In this document: positions 37,500-49,539 of the stretch, piece after piece
How positions within the stretch are numbered: position 1 is the stretch's first letter
Layout: each line of letters begins with the position of its first letter
Source of the DNA: Callorhinus ursinus
Lineage: Eukaryota; Chordata; Mammalia; Carnivora; Otariidae
DNA length: 64,000 nt
Reading direction: 5' to 3'
NCBI RefSeq assembly: GCF_003265705.1
Contig: NW_020312936.1
Span: 809,577-873,576 of the forward strand
The notes under the pieces: model-generated
Databases searched by the model: none
Seen by the model: only the letters and a program-made list of their open reading frames with translations
What the model was told of the DNA's origin: nothing
Position numbers and translations under genes: made by a program

Positions 37500-38780
37500 C
37501 AAGAACTGAAAATTACAGGTGTATTTTCCCTATAGAAATATCAGTGGAATCTAATAGTATATTAATAAGTAATGCCCCTTACTTTAACATGGTTCATCCT
37601 AAGGATATAATTTAGTATTATTTGACTATCAAAAACAAAACTATCCCTGAATATTTCAATAGATGCATTAAAAAAAGTCTGAGACAGTTCATAACCTTCT
37701 TAATATTCATAAAAACCCAAAAAACAGACAACTATGTAATAAGCACAGATAGGAACTTTCTTAAGTTGATGGAAGGATAATCTCCCCAAATCCAACAGCA
37801 ACGGAAATAGTTAATAGAGAATTTAGAAGGTATATTCCCTTAATGTGGAGATAAGAAAAGAATGGCTATCCTCACTGCTTTGGTTCAGTATAATACTGGA
37901 AGCCTTGGCTACCATCATCGCATAAGGAAAAGCAAAAATAGAAACAAAAATTTAAGATTTACAGAGGAAAAAAATGTGTCAATATTTGCAGATGGTATTG
38001 CCATAAACATAGAAAAGTTATCAGAATAAACTATTAATACTAACCAGAGAGTTTATCAGTGTAACTAAATCTAAAATAGAAGAACTTAAAATGTTAAAAT
38101 GTCAATTATTGCAGAAATTAATATAAAACTGCTATCCCATTACAATCAAAATTAGAGAATTTTGTGATCAATTCAAATTTTTTTTTCAAATTCAATTTTA
38201 GTATTTACTGAGCTCCATTCTTTGATATAAAATAACTGAAATAAGGCTAGTGTATTCCTCACACTACCAGATAAGAAGGACTTGCTACCAACCTGAAAAA
38301 TAAAACAAGAAAACAAAAATAAAAAGCAATAAAAAAAATAAGCTATGGCATTCCTGTTGCAAGCACAGAAGCATATCTAAGTACAGTAGCCAATAATCAA
38401 ACTTAATATGACAAAAAATACAAATGTAGGAACAGTAAGCTCTTACTATAATAAGCTATTACTATAAATTCATAAGGTCTAAAAAGGTGGAGACAGCTAA
38501 ACGTTGGTGGAAATATTAAAAGTGAGAAGCTTCATATACTGCATCTATTTTGTGATCCAGCACTAACATACCACAGTTAAGTCAATATGTCCGATGTTAT
38601 TTGTGCTGGAGACATTATACTCATCTATACAAGGAGAATAAATATTAATTATGACTATTTAATAAAAACCAAGGGCTACTTTGGGGCATTTAGAAGTAAT
38701 AAAATAAATGCACACAAGCCAACATCTATCTATTTTGAAAACAATGTCAAGTGAAAAGAAAAAATACAGAATGAACCTTA
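37500..38780 (+). mobile_element. Old L1M, sense, ORF2 reverse-transcriptase region
   Basis: 'ttgactatcaaaaacaaaactatccctgaatatttcaatagatgc', 'gttttcagtataatactggaagcc'-type sequence at 37890-37910, 'aatatttgcagatggtattgcc' (catalytic region) and 'atcccattacaatcaaaatt'. Frames are broken. A 3' part with poorly preserved UTR runs to about 38780. Confidence 0.7.
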
Positions 38781-38850
38781 GGGCAGAATAACATCTGTAT
38801 TAACTGGAAACACAGCCACACAAATACACATTTCACAAAGAATATTTATT

Positions 38851-39070
38851 TATTTATTTATTTATGATTTATTTTATTTTAAAGATTTTATTTATTTATT
38901 TGACAGAGAGAGACACAGCGAGAGAGGGAACACAAGCAGGGGGAGCGGCAGAGGGAGAAGCAGGCTTCCCGCCGAGTGGGGAGCCCAATGCGGGGCTCGA
39001 TCCCAGGACCCCGGGATCATGACCTGAGCCGAAGGCAGCCGCTCAACGACTGAGCCACCCAGGCGCCCCT
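38851..39070 (-). mobile_element. CAN SINE, reverse, well preserved
   Basis: 'aaagattttatttatttatttgacagagagagacacagcgagagag', 'gcagagggagaagcaggcttcccgc' and 'gcccaatgcggggctcgatcccaggacc' to 'actgagccacccaggcgcccc'. Target duplication 'caaagaatatttatt' at 38836-38850 and 39071-39085. This is the closest copy here to a non-canid caniform consensus. Confidence 0.96.
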
Positions 39071-39739
39071 CAAAGAATATTTATTATTGCATTATGTGAG
39101 GAGAAAGAATGGCTCAGTTACTTTCACTTGAGGTTCATATAAGTAAAGAAATACATAAGTGAAAATAGAACTTAAACAAGTAACATCAATGTGTTTAGGG
39201 AAAACAATAAACAATGTGTATCTTGGACTCAGTATCAGGTGGAGGAGAGGAAGGATTAGAAATAGGAGGAGTAGTGGTCTGGTTAGGAAACTTCATGCAT
39301 GTTAAGGAGTCCCGACATACATGGAAACTCTCACCTATGCAGTGTGTTGTACAGAACAGCAACTCATATCATTTTAGTAAGTATTCTAAAAGTCAGATTT
39401 TCAAATCTATTTCACATTTATTGAAATGCCCAGACTATCCACTCCCCTCTTAGGGGTCACAATCCACGTTCACAAACTAAAGACTCTTAGAAATCCTACT
39501 GCAATGACAACTTCTTAATTTGTTTATCCTGGGATTTCTCAAATGTAATTATGTTTTTGTTTTGTTTGATTTACTCAAACACCAACTTCATCTTTGCAGT
39601 TACATCTATGTGGTGAAATAGAATATGAGCATATCTATTGTAATCAACAAACAAACAGGATTTTTAAGAAGTGAAAGGACATGGTCAAATCTAATTTAAT
39701 CCCTTTCCTCTTAATGGAGACATATTAAGGCTACCATCT

Positions 39740-39960
39740 TCTATTTATTGAACATCTACACTGCACACAGCTCTGTGATAAGTGTGATTAGAATAAATCA
39801 TAGACCTTATTCACACAGAGCTAACTGAAGAGGGAAACTTCACACATGGAGATAATTAGGTGATGTGACCTACTGTATAGGACAGTGTCTAAGGAAGTGA
39901 TAAAATGCGGGGAAGCTGTCAAGTCAATTGACATTCAGGAAAGAAAAAGTGCACTGAAGG
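39740..39960 (-). repeat. L2/MIR-like old fragment, reverse
   Basis: 'tctatttattgaacatctacactgcacacagctctgtgataag…catagaccttattcacacagagctaac' has the reversed L2 3'-end order but is strongly diverged. Confidence 0.4.
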
Positions 39961-40044
39961 TCATAATGGCTAGAGAAAACCATGTGCAAGAAGTAAACTT
40001 GTTTGTTAGGCTTCCTTCCCTATTTAGGAGAGAGGGATTGTAAA

Positions 40045-40510
40045 TCAATTACCTTCCATATGGGTTACTGCAATAGTCTACTGGATAGTGTCTTGATCTC
40101 TAATCTTTTCTCCCCTCAATCTTAAACATTTCTATTATTAAATAAACTTCCCAAAATATCACATTTAACTACTCTTTTATCTGCTACTAACTTAAATGGC
40201 TCCCTAATCATTCTTTCTTTTTTTTTCTTTTAATATTTTTTTGGGGGTGGGGTCAATACATATTTGCAGAGCTTATTCTACACCACATCCTGGTAGAACA
40301 GAGTCCCTGAAAAAAGAAACTTCCAGGCTAATGGAGAAAGCTACAGTGAAAAAAGAGGACTCATTACATTAAGGGATGACCTCCATGCCTGCAAAATCTA
40401 CTCAACTTACTCATTTAAAGTCTCCCTTTGCTTTGCAGTACACAATTCTCCCTCTTAATCGCCTTTTCTGAGACTATCCAGGAATGCTCTTCCCACTGGT
40501 ACTCAACTAC
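40045..40510 (+). repeat. L2 LINE fragments, forward
   Basis: 'ccttccatatgggttactgcaatagtctactgg' and 'taacttaaatggctccctaat', then 'ctatccaggaatgctcttccc', keep the sense L2 order, with unrelated sequence (poly-T and G-rich) between. Confidence 0.5.
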
Positions 40511-41203
40511 ACACATTACACTTATCTCCCAGCTTCCATTTTCAGTAGTGGGTATGTGATCGCAAGGTCATATATGAACAACCAGTAGTTAGGCAGAAGT
40601 TCTGATAAAGGTGAAAAGGGTACAGAGTACATTATTTTACAAATAAAGAAAATAGTCCTCGAAGGTTCAAATGTTGGAAATGAAAAATATTTAAACGAGT
40701 TCAACATCTACATTGTCTTTAGATGAAAATAGATATGAGTGGAGGTATAATACACTATTAACCTAATTCGACCCTTGTCATATTTATTGAACATAGAAAT
40801 GACTGAGTACCTGGAGGTTAAAAAAAAAAAAAGACTCATACGGGACAGTTTTTATACTGTATGCCCTTAAACATTCAATTGTCTTTCTTGAGTTCATTGT
40901 CATCTTCTGTAAAATGAAGAGAACTATAGTACATCAGCTGCTTTTCAATAGCACTCCACAGAACACCGCCCAGGTGCTGCTAATGGAGGGGATGAAGAGA
41001 AAGGTCCGTGAGCAGTGTCACAGACTCCCCACCATCACTGCACCCAGCACTTGTTTTTAATCCTCCAAAAATTGTTGTATGTGTTGAGGTTTCAAATAAA
41101 TTACACTGAAAGAAACTTTTTTTTTTTTGGCTGAAAAATCTTCATGAACAGTTTTGCTTAACATTTTTCAAATTTCCCTTCTTGTATTTTATTTTCTTTA
41201 TTT

Positions 41204-41310
41204 TCAAAGATTTTATTTTTAATTAATCTCTACACCCAACTTTGGGCTCAAACTCACAGCCCTGAGATCAGGAGTCGCATGCTCCACCGACTGAGCCAGC
41301 CAGGGGCCCT
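41204..41310 (-). mobile_element. Short-form CAN SINE, reverse
   Basis: 'aagattttatttttaattaatctctacacccaactttgggctcaaactcacagccctgagatcaggagtcgcatgctccaccgactgagccagccaggggccc'-type short variant. It lacks the (GA)n and GC-rich middle seen in the long copies. Weak target words 'cccttctt' on both sides. Confidence 0.85.
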
Positions 41311-41495
41311 CCACCCTTCTTATGGTTTATAAGCTGATGTGTTTCATTCAAAAAGCTGCACATTTAAATATGGCCAATAGAACTCCATGACCAAAAAAAA
41401 AAAAAAGGTAGAAAAGTCACTTTGAAGTTTTTTAAATAAGGTAATACCAGAATACTTACTTCTATGTAAAAAGAACAGAGTTTTTGATCTGGAAC

Positions 41496-41693
41496 TTTTT
41501 TTTTAAGATTTTATTTATTTATTTGACAGAGAGAGAGAGAGCGCACGAGCAGGGGGAACTGCAGGCAGAGGGAGAGGGAGAAGCAGGCTCCCCACTGAGC
41601 AGGGAGCCCGATGCGGGGCTCAATCCCAGGACCCTGGGATCATGACCTGACCTGAAGGCAGACGCTTAACCTACTGAGCCACCCAGGTGTCCC
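41496..41693 (-). mobile_element. CAN SINE, reverse, 11-bp target duplication
   Basis: Typical long form, poly-T to 'gagccacccaggtgtccc'. Target duplication 'tgatctgkaac' at 41485-41495 and 41694-41704 (one mismatch). Confidence 0.94.
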
Positions 41694-42779
41694 TGATCTG
41701 TAACATTTTGTCTACAATTTCAGAGAGATCATTTATATATAGGAGTGCAGGTATTGCTAAGTTGTCTTGGCCACCATATGACTGACTTGAAAATCTGCAA
41801 GAAATAAAATTCAATCCTATCGGTGTTTGCAGTGGGAAGAGGTAGTTCCATGTCACTGTACTTCCTACCTTCTGGAATGTTCTGGAGAGGTCTACGTTGA
41901 ATAGATGGAGAGGTAGTCTTTTAGAGTCTGTTATTCGTATAGGTTAGGCTTATAAATTCTGGGATGAAGGTAGAAATGGAAGGTAGAAACTAATTTTGCC
42001 AGCTTTTTAATTCAGGATGGTTTTATAATCACACTGCAAAATGATCACTCTCTTCTCTTTTAGTCAGGGCTGATAGTGCAGAAAATTGGCACATGCCCAG
42101 CACCAAGATTCTCAATGAGGAATTATAAAGACTCTCACAAGGGCACTTATGGGACAGTGATGAAGATGTCTTCAAAATTGTTTCCTAAATGAGTTAGGCG
42201 CTCCATATATAGAAAGGGATGTATAAATGCGATAATTAAAACAATTTCCCACACTGTGCCCACCTATTTATCACTATACTCAAACCATTTTCATCCTTCT
42301 GATCAATTAGGGGAGAATGCAGTAAATGGTATAAAGTTAAGGAATTTGAAATTGTCTCCTCTAATCATCCTGCTTACTTATAACCACAAATGTTCACTCC
42401 ATGGACATACTAAAATATAGAGGGACTTCTCCTCACCCAAACTGAAGAAACTTATAAAGAGAAATAATAACTTTCTCTTATCCCACTCTAAAATGGTCCC
42501 ATGCCTACTTCTTCTGATTATTTCCTTTGTGACTTAGTTTGTTGACTAACTTACTCATTACCCAACCTTCTCCGATGTCACACTTTGACCATTGCATTCT
42601 ATTCTTCTCCCTACTCTGAAACTGAGTAACCAACAAGGATGTTGAAAACCCCAAAGCTAACCATAGAAATGAACCCACTAACATTTTTAGTCTTGACTGG
42701 ACAATGAGAATAAAGTTCCTAGAACTTGGAGTGGTGAAGATTTATTTGTAGGATAGGAGACGGGAGCTATGGCAAAGAA

Positions 42780-43381
42780 AAGTGTTTGTTCCTAAGTGTC
42801 TATCAATAGATGAATGGGTAAGAAAAATATGCCATATATATATATGTATATATGTGTGTGTGTGTATATATATAATATATATAATATATAATAGAATATT
42901 ATGCAGCTGTACAAAAGGAGGAGTTCTTGCCATTTTGTGACAACATGAATGGATCTGAAGGGTAGGATGCTAAGTGAAATAAGTCAGACTGAGAAAGACA
43001 AATACCATGTGATTTCACTCATATGTGGAATCTAAAAACAAAATAAATGAATAAACAAACAAAAAAGTACAATTAGACCTGTAAATACAGAGAACAAATG
43101 GATGCTTGCCAGAGGGGAGCGGGGTAGGGGCATTAACAAGAAGAGTAAAGAGGAGTGGGAGATACATGCTTCCAGTTATGGAATGAGTAAGTCATGGGAA
43201 TCAATAGAACAGCACAGGGATGACAGTCAATGATACTGTAATAGTGATGCATAGTGATATATGGTAGCTACACTTGTGGGAACATGGCATAATACGTAGA
43301 GAAGTTAGACACTATGGTGTATACCTGAAACTAATGTAATATTGTATGTCAACCATACTCAAATTAAAAATTTTTTAAAAA
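42780..43381 (+). mobile_element. 5'-truncated L1, sense 3' end
   Basis: Sense ORF2 end and 3'UTR: 'tgtctatcaatagatgaatggg', 'aatagaatattatgcagctgtac', 'gtgacaacatgaatggatctgaagg', 'gctaagtgaaataagtcagactgag', 'gatttcactcatatgtggaatct' and 'tatacctgaaactaatgtaat'. Better preserved than the other L1s here, so younger. It carries an internal (TA)n/(TG)n tract at about 42833-42895. Confidence 0.85.
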
Positions 43382-43554
43382 GATGACAAAAGTAGTTGTT
43401 CTCTTTGATTTTGTAGAATCTCATTACTTACCAGAGGATAGAATAAGGACATAGAGAGAAGTAATCAAGAACAGAGAAAATAGAAAACTGTTATACTGTT
43501 TATTGATTAGGAATTATGGGATGTTGTTTTCACATGCTTGTAGGAGATGTCAAT

Positions 43555-43660
43555 GAAATAAGTGCTATTTTTATCACCATTCTACAAATTAAGAAACTGA
43601 GACTCTTAAATATAAAGTAACTAGACCAAAATTATATTTTCACCTGATTACATAGCATGG
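43555..43660 (+). repeat. MIR SINE fragment
   Basis: 'gctatttttatcaccattctacaaattaagaaactgagac' then 'agtaactagaccaaaatta' matches the MIR core. Confidence 0.6.
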
Positions 43661-44334
43661 TGGTTAAGTGCCATCAGCTGACATTTCTGTCAGGAGCCCA
43701 GAAATATGATCACTCATTTGCAGTGACAGGGTTTCTGCAAAATTCTCAAATCACCTCCATTGTTACAGTTTTGCAAAGTTCTACTTTCAAATACCATTGA
43801 AACAGCCCCTCAATTTTCCTGGAATCCTTAGTCTTCAATTTTCTCTCACCTCCAGCAAAATCATTACCTATGAACAATATAGGAAACTTTTTGTTGGGAC
43901 TTTGATGACATCCACCCAACAGCTATGTTTAGGAGCAATAATACTCTTATTTCCTGTGCATGCATTTGAAGACATTCCTCTCTGTAACTACATAATTCAA
44001 TCTGATTCAATCCAATCAATCAAATTCAATTCAACAATCAAGAACGTTTCAGTTTCTTATGATGTAGGTAATAACCACGGCATCATGCTTTCCAGAAATC
44101 GTGAACCTATGCTATCCTCAACTATAGGGAGGTGAAAACATTTCCTGAACATACTGACAGGAAAAAAGACATACGCTTGGCCCAAGATATTAGGAGATAC
44201 AGTCTATTAAGTTATCTTTCATGGAAGGGGATGTAGCAGATACATATGTGAAAGAATTCTCTAACCACGTGGTACTGAAAACTTCTGTAAACCTGTCTAC
44301 CATGCAAAAAAAGAAAAAAAATTCTCCCTATATA

Positions 44335-45300
44335 TAGTTGCTTATTCAGCTGATGTTTATTGGGTGCTCTCATTTGCTAGAGGCTAGAGGCTATACTAAG
44401 TCCTAAGTATACACTAGCTAGTGACAATGATATGGTTCCTGTCTTAATTCTGACAGAACTGTGTTTTCTGATTGGCAGTGTACAGCTGCACAAGTGTCCT
44501 GCACAAAGTGTCCAGGCAAAGGGGCACAAGGGGAGGCGGAAATCTCACCTGACTGCACAGCCCCGCCACGGTCATGGTGTCCAGCTGTGCCAGCTCGGAG
44601 GAAGGACTATTGCTTGTTCACACAGAGAAGATGCCTTTTTGCAATCCATCTCCTGGAGAAGAGGTATCTTTCTAAATCATGAGGAGACACTCTAAGAAAA
44701 AGAGAGTCCTGAAGTACTCTGAAGAAACATTTTAAGGATCTATGAAAGAAAATAATAAGAGAGCCCAACTTCATCAGGTTATTGGGAAGGTCCTCAAACA
44801 AGTAAAATGGCATTTCAGCTCACCTTCAAGGGCCAGAAGAAGTTAACCAGGTCAACAGAGAAATAAAGATGCATAAGGCAGAGTCCCGGGTAGAAAGCCC
44901 CCAGATTGGGAAAGTGTTTGAGTAATCTGAAGAAAGGCAAGAAGGGGATCACCAGCCTGTGGTGGGACAAGGGGAAGTTAACAAGAGGTGAAGCTGGAGA
45001 GACAGACAGGTGGCAGATCATCTAGGATCCTACAGCACACTGTGGTGCCTATTTTTATTGTTAGTCAATTGAGAAGCCACATCTTAATGAAAGGGTGAAT
45101 GTAAGTGCTGATACTGAGCAGGTGGATGGAAAGACAAGTTCGGAGCGTACAAACAAGTTTTCTCCTGGAGATGTAATTCTGGATATCATCAGCATATAAG
45201 TGCTACTTAGTAGTGAGATTGCATAGTGATGAACAGTACCTAAAGAAGGCCCCAAACTACACTAACGGTGTAGAAGAAAAGATGAAAAAACTGGGAGTGA
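44335..45300 (-). mobile_element. L2 LINE, reverse, long fragment
   Basis: 'tattcagctgatgtttattgggtgctc…atggttcctgtctt' is the reversed L2 3' end. 'ctcctggagatgtaattctggatatcatcagcatataagtgctac' is antisense ORF2 (…TTGTCAGCATATAGATGGTA…). Frames at 44432-44695 on + fall inside it and are not genes. Confidence 0.6.
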
Positions 45301-45599
45301 ATGCAGGGCTACAAAAGAAAGCCCAAGCCCCTCCAGGGGCTTTCCTGAAAGACAAGAGAGGTTTCAAGAGTCATCTGCTTGGTTAAAGGAGCTGAGGGAT
45401 CCAGGTGGATGCGGACTAAAAATATCCATTTAATTTCTCCTTGGTAACTCTAGTAAGTACACAGGGCAGTAGAGTGAATTGAATGAAGTGGAATGAACCA
45501 AACGAAGTGGATGGAAGAGAGAATGCAAATTTAGGAAATATAGACAGTAGATATAAAGGAAAAACTTTTTTCTCTCCTCACTGAATGCTTCTGTACTCC

Positions 45600-46605
45600 A
45601 AATGTGTGGGTGTATCCCCACACTAAGCAACCTGTCGGGTCTCAAGTAGACACCAACTGTGCACCCAAACTCGGTTCTGATACGATCCACCCAGAGACAG
45701 CATGAGACCTACAGATTAAGTGCTCAGTCCCACAAGACTGCCTGTGCCTCAGATGTTAATGGCAAGTCCAGCTTGTGACCTATGCTTCTCACCAACTAGC
45801 CTTAAGTTGGGAGTTCCTACAGCCCCTTCCACCAGTTTGATTACTTGTTAGAACAGCACACAACACTCAGTGAAACCATTGACTCACTATTGCCGACTTA
45901 TGGGAAAGGATATTTCAAAGGATAGAAATAACAGCTAGATAGAAGAGATGGACAGGGCAAGGTATTGGGGCTAGGGTGCAGGGCATCCACACCCTCTCCA
46001 GGTGAACCACACTCCCAGAACCTCCACAGGTTCAGCAAAACCCGAGAGTTCTCCGGCGATCCCCAACTCCTCTACTTTAGGGATTTCTTTAAGATCTACT
46101 TATTTTAGGGAGAGAGAGCACATGTGCATGCAGGGGGAGGGGCAGAGGAAGAAGAAGAGAATCTCAGGCAGACTTCCTGAGTGTGGAGCCTGACACAGGC
46201 TCCATCTCATGACCTGAGATCATGACCTTGAGATCATAACCTGAGCCAAAGCCAAGAGTCAGATGCTTCACTGGCAGCCACCTAAGTGCCCCTGTACTTT
46301 AGGGACTTTTATAAAGGCTTCATTACTTAAATTTGATTGGTTTAATTGTTGGCCATTGATGATTGGTTCAACATCCAGCCTCTCTCTTCCCTCTAATCAC
46401 ATGGTTAGTTGCCCTGGAAACCAACCTCCACTCTTAGGGCTTTCCAAAAGTTACATCATTAACATGAACTCTGGTATAGTTGAAAAAGGCTTATTAAAAT
46501 AATAAAAGTCATTTTTACCATTTAAGAAATTACAAGGGTTTTAGGAGCTGAGTGTCAGGAACAGAGACAAAGACCAAATATCTATTTCTTATATATCATA
46601 GTATC
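45600..46605 (-). mobile_element. ERVL-type LTR (MER21-like), reverse, split by a SINE
   Basis: 'gtctcaagtagacaccaactgtgcacccaaactcggttctgatacgatcc', 'cagtcccacaagactgcctgtgcctcag', 'cagccccttccaccagtttgattacttgttag', 'catggttagttgccctggaaaccaacc' and 'gaccaaatatctatttctta' follow a long ERVL LTR in reverse. The CAN SINE at 46084-46294 interrupts it, and LTR homology resumes at once after the duplication. No internal viral sequence is seen. The MER21 name is from memory. Confidence 0.65.
46084..46294 (-). mobile_element. CAN SINE, reverse, inside the LTR, diverged
   Basis: 'agatctacttattttagggagagagagc', 'gggggaggggcagagg', 'gagcctgacacaggctcc' and 'agccacctaagtgcccc'. It carries an extra 'gatcatgacc'-like duplication in its middle. 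Target duplication 'tactttaggga' at 46073-46083 and 46295-46305. Confidence 0.9.
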
Positions 46606-46844
46606 ATGAAAGATGCAAACAATTTTTGGCTTAGCTTCAGGGGAATATTTCTTCAGAGAACTGATTTCAGGAATATATCAAATTATATACTTGTTTATTT
46701 AAACACTGAAGACACTGGATCCTAGGTTATTAGAGAAAAGCCAGTTGAATCAAGAAAGGTTGAGGCTAGGGAAGCTGTAAGGAATTGGTTTTTGATAGGA
46801 GTGGCCCATTTTCTCATCTGTAATAAAACTGAACAACTAATGGT

Positions 46845-47010
46845 CTATGCATTAATTCAAAAAATAAAAATAAAATAATTTGTTAAAATCTTACTCTGTT
46901 TATAGCCCCTGTGCTAGATTTGGACATGTGGACTTTAACTAAAGATCAACATGGTCACTGCCCTCACAGAGCTTTCATTCAGTTGCAAGAGACAGATGAA
47001 GGAAAGCAAA
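46845..47010 (-). repeat. L2 LINE 3' fragment, reverse
   Basis: 'tatagcccctgtgctagatttggacatg…catggtcactgccctcacagagctttcattc' matches the reversed L2 3' end. Confidence 0.6.
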
Positions 47011-47323
47011 TTTGCCACTTCAAAATATGCCTCATTGGCATAAGGATGATTTTAGGTTGATTATTTTTGAGAAACAGCAGACACATGGAGATCTTCAAAA
47101 CTGAGAAGTTACCCTTTTGTACAGGACATTTACATTTATAAAGAAAATCTCCCTCTAAGGCTGTCCCCCTCTGTACCAGGAAGAGGAAAAGACTCTCTGA
47201 AACTCTTATCAATGCAGAAGACAAGAATGTAAATCTGCTTAACCACCATACCCTTGTTTATTGTGCTTTTCCTGGTAACCTCCCATAAGTACCTTCCACC
47301 ATGCCTTCCCCACCTACCCCGCA

Positions 47324-47364
<41 letters not shown>

Positions 47365-48515
47365 CTTCGTCTTTAGCCAGCGATGCTATTTAAGGTGGGG
47401 GCTAGGGGCATTTCATGGAGTCACTCAGTTTTCCTGGGTCTCTCTCATGTATACAGGAGATATACATGTTTTTAAACTTTGGTTTACTTTTCTCCTGTTA
47501 ATCTTTTTTTTTTTTTTTTTATGGGGGTAGGGGCAGAAAGGGTGGGGAGTGTCTCAGCCAAGAACATAGAATGGTAGAGGTAAAATTATTTTTCCTTCAA
47601 CACATACACAATGAAGACACAAAAATAAACAAATGAAATGACTTAAAGGGGGAAAAAAAAAACAGCAGGTTTTGGAGTTAGAAGAATGAGGGGAGAGTTT
47701 AGAGCACTCAGAGAGGCCTGACAAAGTGGCATTTGCGTCCAGACAGTGTGGGTGTGACGGGTGAGGTCTGAAGGAGGAAGTCAGAGGAAAGCGAAAAGAA
47801 GGGAGATCAGAGGTGTTCTTCCTAAACAGAAGCATTTATGTACTCCAGCAAGAGGCAGATGCTGTTGCAGCTACTCATAGTTTAAAATTATTTAAAAAAA
47901 AATAATAGTGTCAGCTTATTTAAGGAAGAAATCTGTTGATAGCACATCCTGAGGCATTTGACCTTGGATTCCCCCATATGCTATTTTTTTTCCTGTGCAT
48001 TTTGAGGTAAATCTCCACATGGTATACCCCCTTTTGCCCGTTTCAATGCTCTGTTTAATTAAAAATCATCTGGATGTTGTGCAAAACTTGTTCTCAAATA
48101 TATTACAAATATTACTTCAATCTCCAGTAACTGGTGAAATGCTGTAATCTGATGTTTCAGCTGCTACAAAGTTCCTTGGTTCTTGAGGAATGTTCTACAT
48201 TTCATTAGTATAATGATAGAGTTTACAGTTATCTACAGTATGTAATTACATCCATTAATAGTAACAGTGTATTTTTACATTAATTATAATGAGAATTAAT
48301 GGGGGGTTATATGGGTTTTCAGCTACATGGAAAAGTTTTGCCTCCAATTACTCTTGTACAGCTGAAGATGAATTTATGCACAAATTTATTTTAGTAATTA
48401 TTTCAGGAAATTATGAGATTTCAAGTTCCAGTAACCATGAATTACAAAAATTAGAAAAAAAATATAGGGTGGGAAATTAGTGTTTGGAACTCTGAAAGGA
48501 AGGGAGTTCATTATA
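47010..48515. other. Intergenic stretch with homopolymers
   Basis: Holds the poly(A) run at 47325-47360 and a poly(T) run at about 47506-47520. No gene or clear transposon seen. Confidence 0.5.
47325..47360 (+). repeat. Poly(A) run of 36
   Basis: Uninterrupted A. No SINE or retrocopy body was recognised on its left side (47010-47324), so its origin is unclear. Confidence 0.9.
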
Positions 48516-48519
48516 AGAG

Positions 48520-48750
48520 GAGGCAATGTGGCATGGGGATTCAGGAGGTGAAGACACACCTGCATTAGAATCCACTATCTGCCACTTAACTAGCTCTTAT
48601 TTAAACTCTCCCATCCTTTTCTTCCATGCATTAAGGCTCATGATAACTATTGCCCTGAGCTGTACCAATGTGAAGAGATAATTTTGTAAATTTTTAGCAT
48701 GCTGCCTGGGACATCATAAATACTCAGTAAATGCTAGTTACATATATGGA
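48520..48750 (-). repeat. MIR SINE, reverse, near full length
   Basis: 'ggcaatgtggcatggggattcaggaggtgaag', 'cctgcattagaatccactatctgccacttaactagctc' and 'gctgcctgggacatcataaatactcagtaaatgctag' follow reversed MIR end to end. Confidence 0.75.
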
Positions 48751-49369
48751 AAACAGGGAGGCAGGGTTTATGCAATAAAAGCTTAGGAAATATATACGTG
48801 CTTCCTTAAAGACCTAAGAGAAGGTAAACTCATGGCAAATAGAACTACACTTTTTGCTATCCGCAAGAGAATATGGACCAGGAGTGAAAGTGAGGCTGAG
48901 AAAAGCAGGAGGTGGCTGAGGAAACTATTTCATGGCCCATAAAATCAGAAAGGCATCACAATTTTGAATGGAAGACCAACCACAGTTAGAAAATCAGTTC
49001 CCTCCTGGCACGCATATTATCCGTAATAAGGTAAAATGAATTTACAAACATCCCACTGAAACACAAGGGAGTGAGATACTAGAATTCTTCTAGGTGCCCA
49101 GGGCTGGTTGAAGAGAAATTAATGAATAGAAATTATTCCTAATTTAGGACTTGCAAAATGCAATTTACATTAAGCCTTTCTCCCAGATTATCTCTCAATC
49201 TGTCTCTCCCTCCCCTACCTCTCTCTTTTTCTGTCTCTCTCCCTCATCTATGTTCTTCAAAGTGACTACTTTTGCCCAAAGGTGTGCAGGAAGTTTCTCC
49301 CCATGATGGAAAGAGATGGGTGCTTTTTATACATTTTAAAGCATTCAGAATCTTAATTGTCTCATTTTC

Positions 49370-49470
49370 ATTTATTAAATCATCCAATCCTCATGACAAC
49401 CACTGTGGTAGTTAGGGCAGGGGCTATTATGGCCATGTTTGTGACTGGCAAATATTTGCCTCTGACTCCA
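49370..49470 (+). repeat. MIR SINE fragment
   Basis: 'aatcatccaatcctcatgacaaccactgtggtagttagg…ctattatggccatg' matches the MIR middle. Confidence 0.5.
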
Positions 49471-49539
49471 TTAAGCTACATTCTCCTTTCCTCATCCAAT
49501 TAATCACAAAGGTATTTCCTTTTTTTTTTTTCCAGACCA

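Noticed and set aside
44432..44695. 87-codon + frame with Cys and Gly
   Set aside because: Falls within an antisense L2 fragment.
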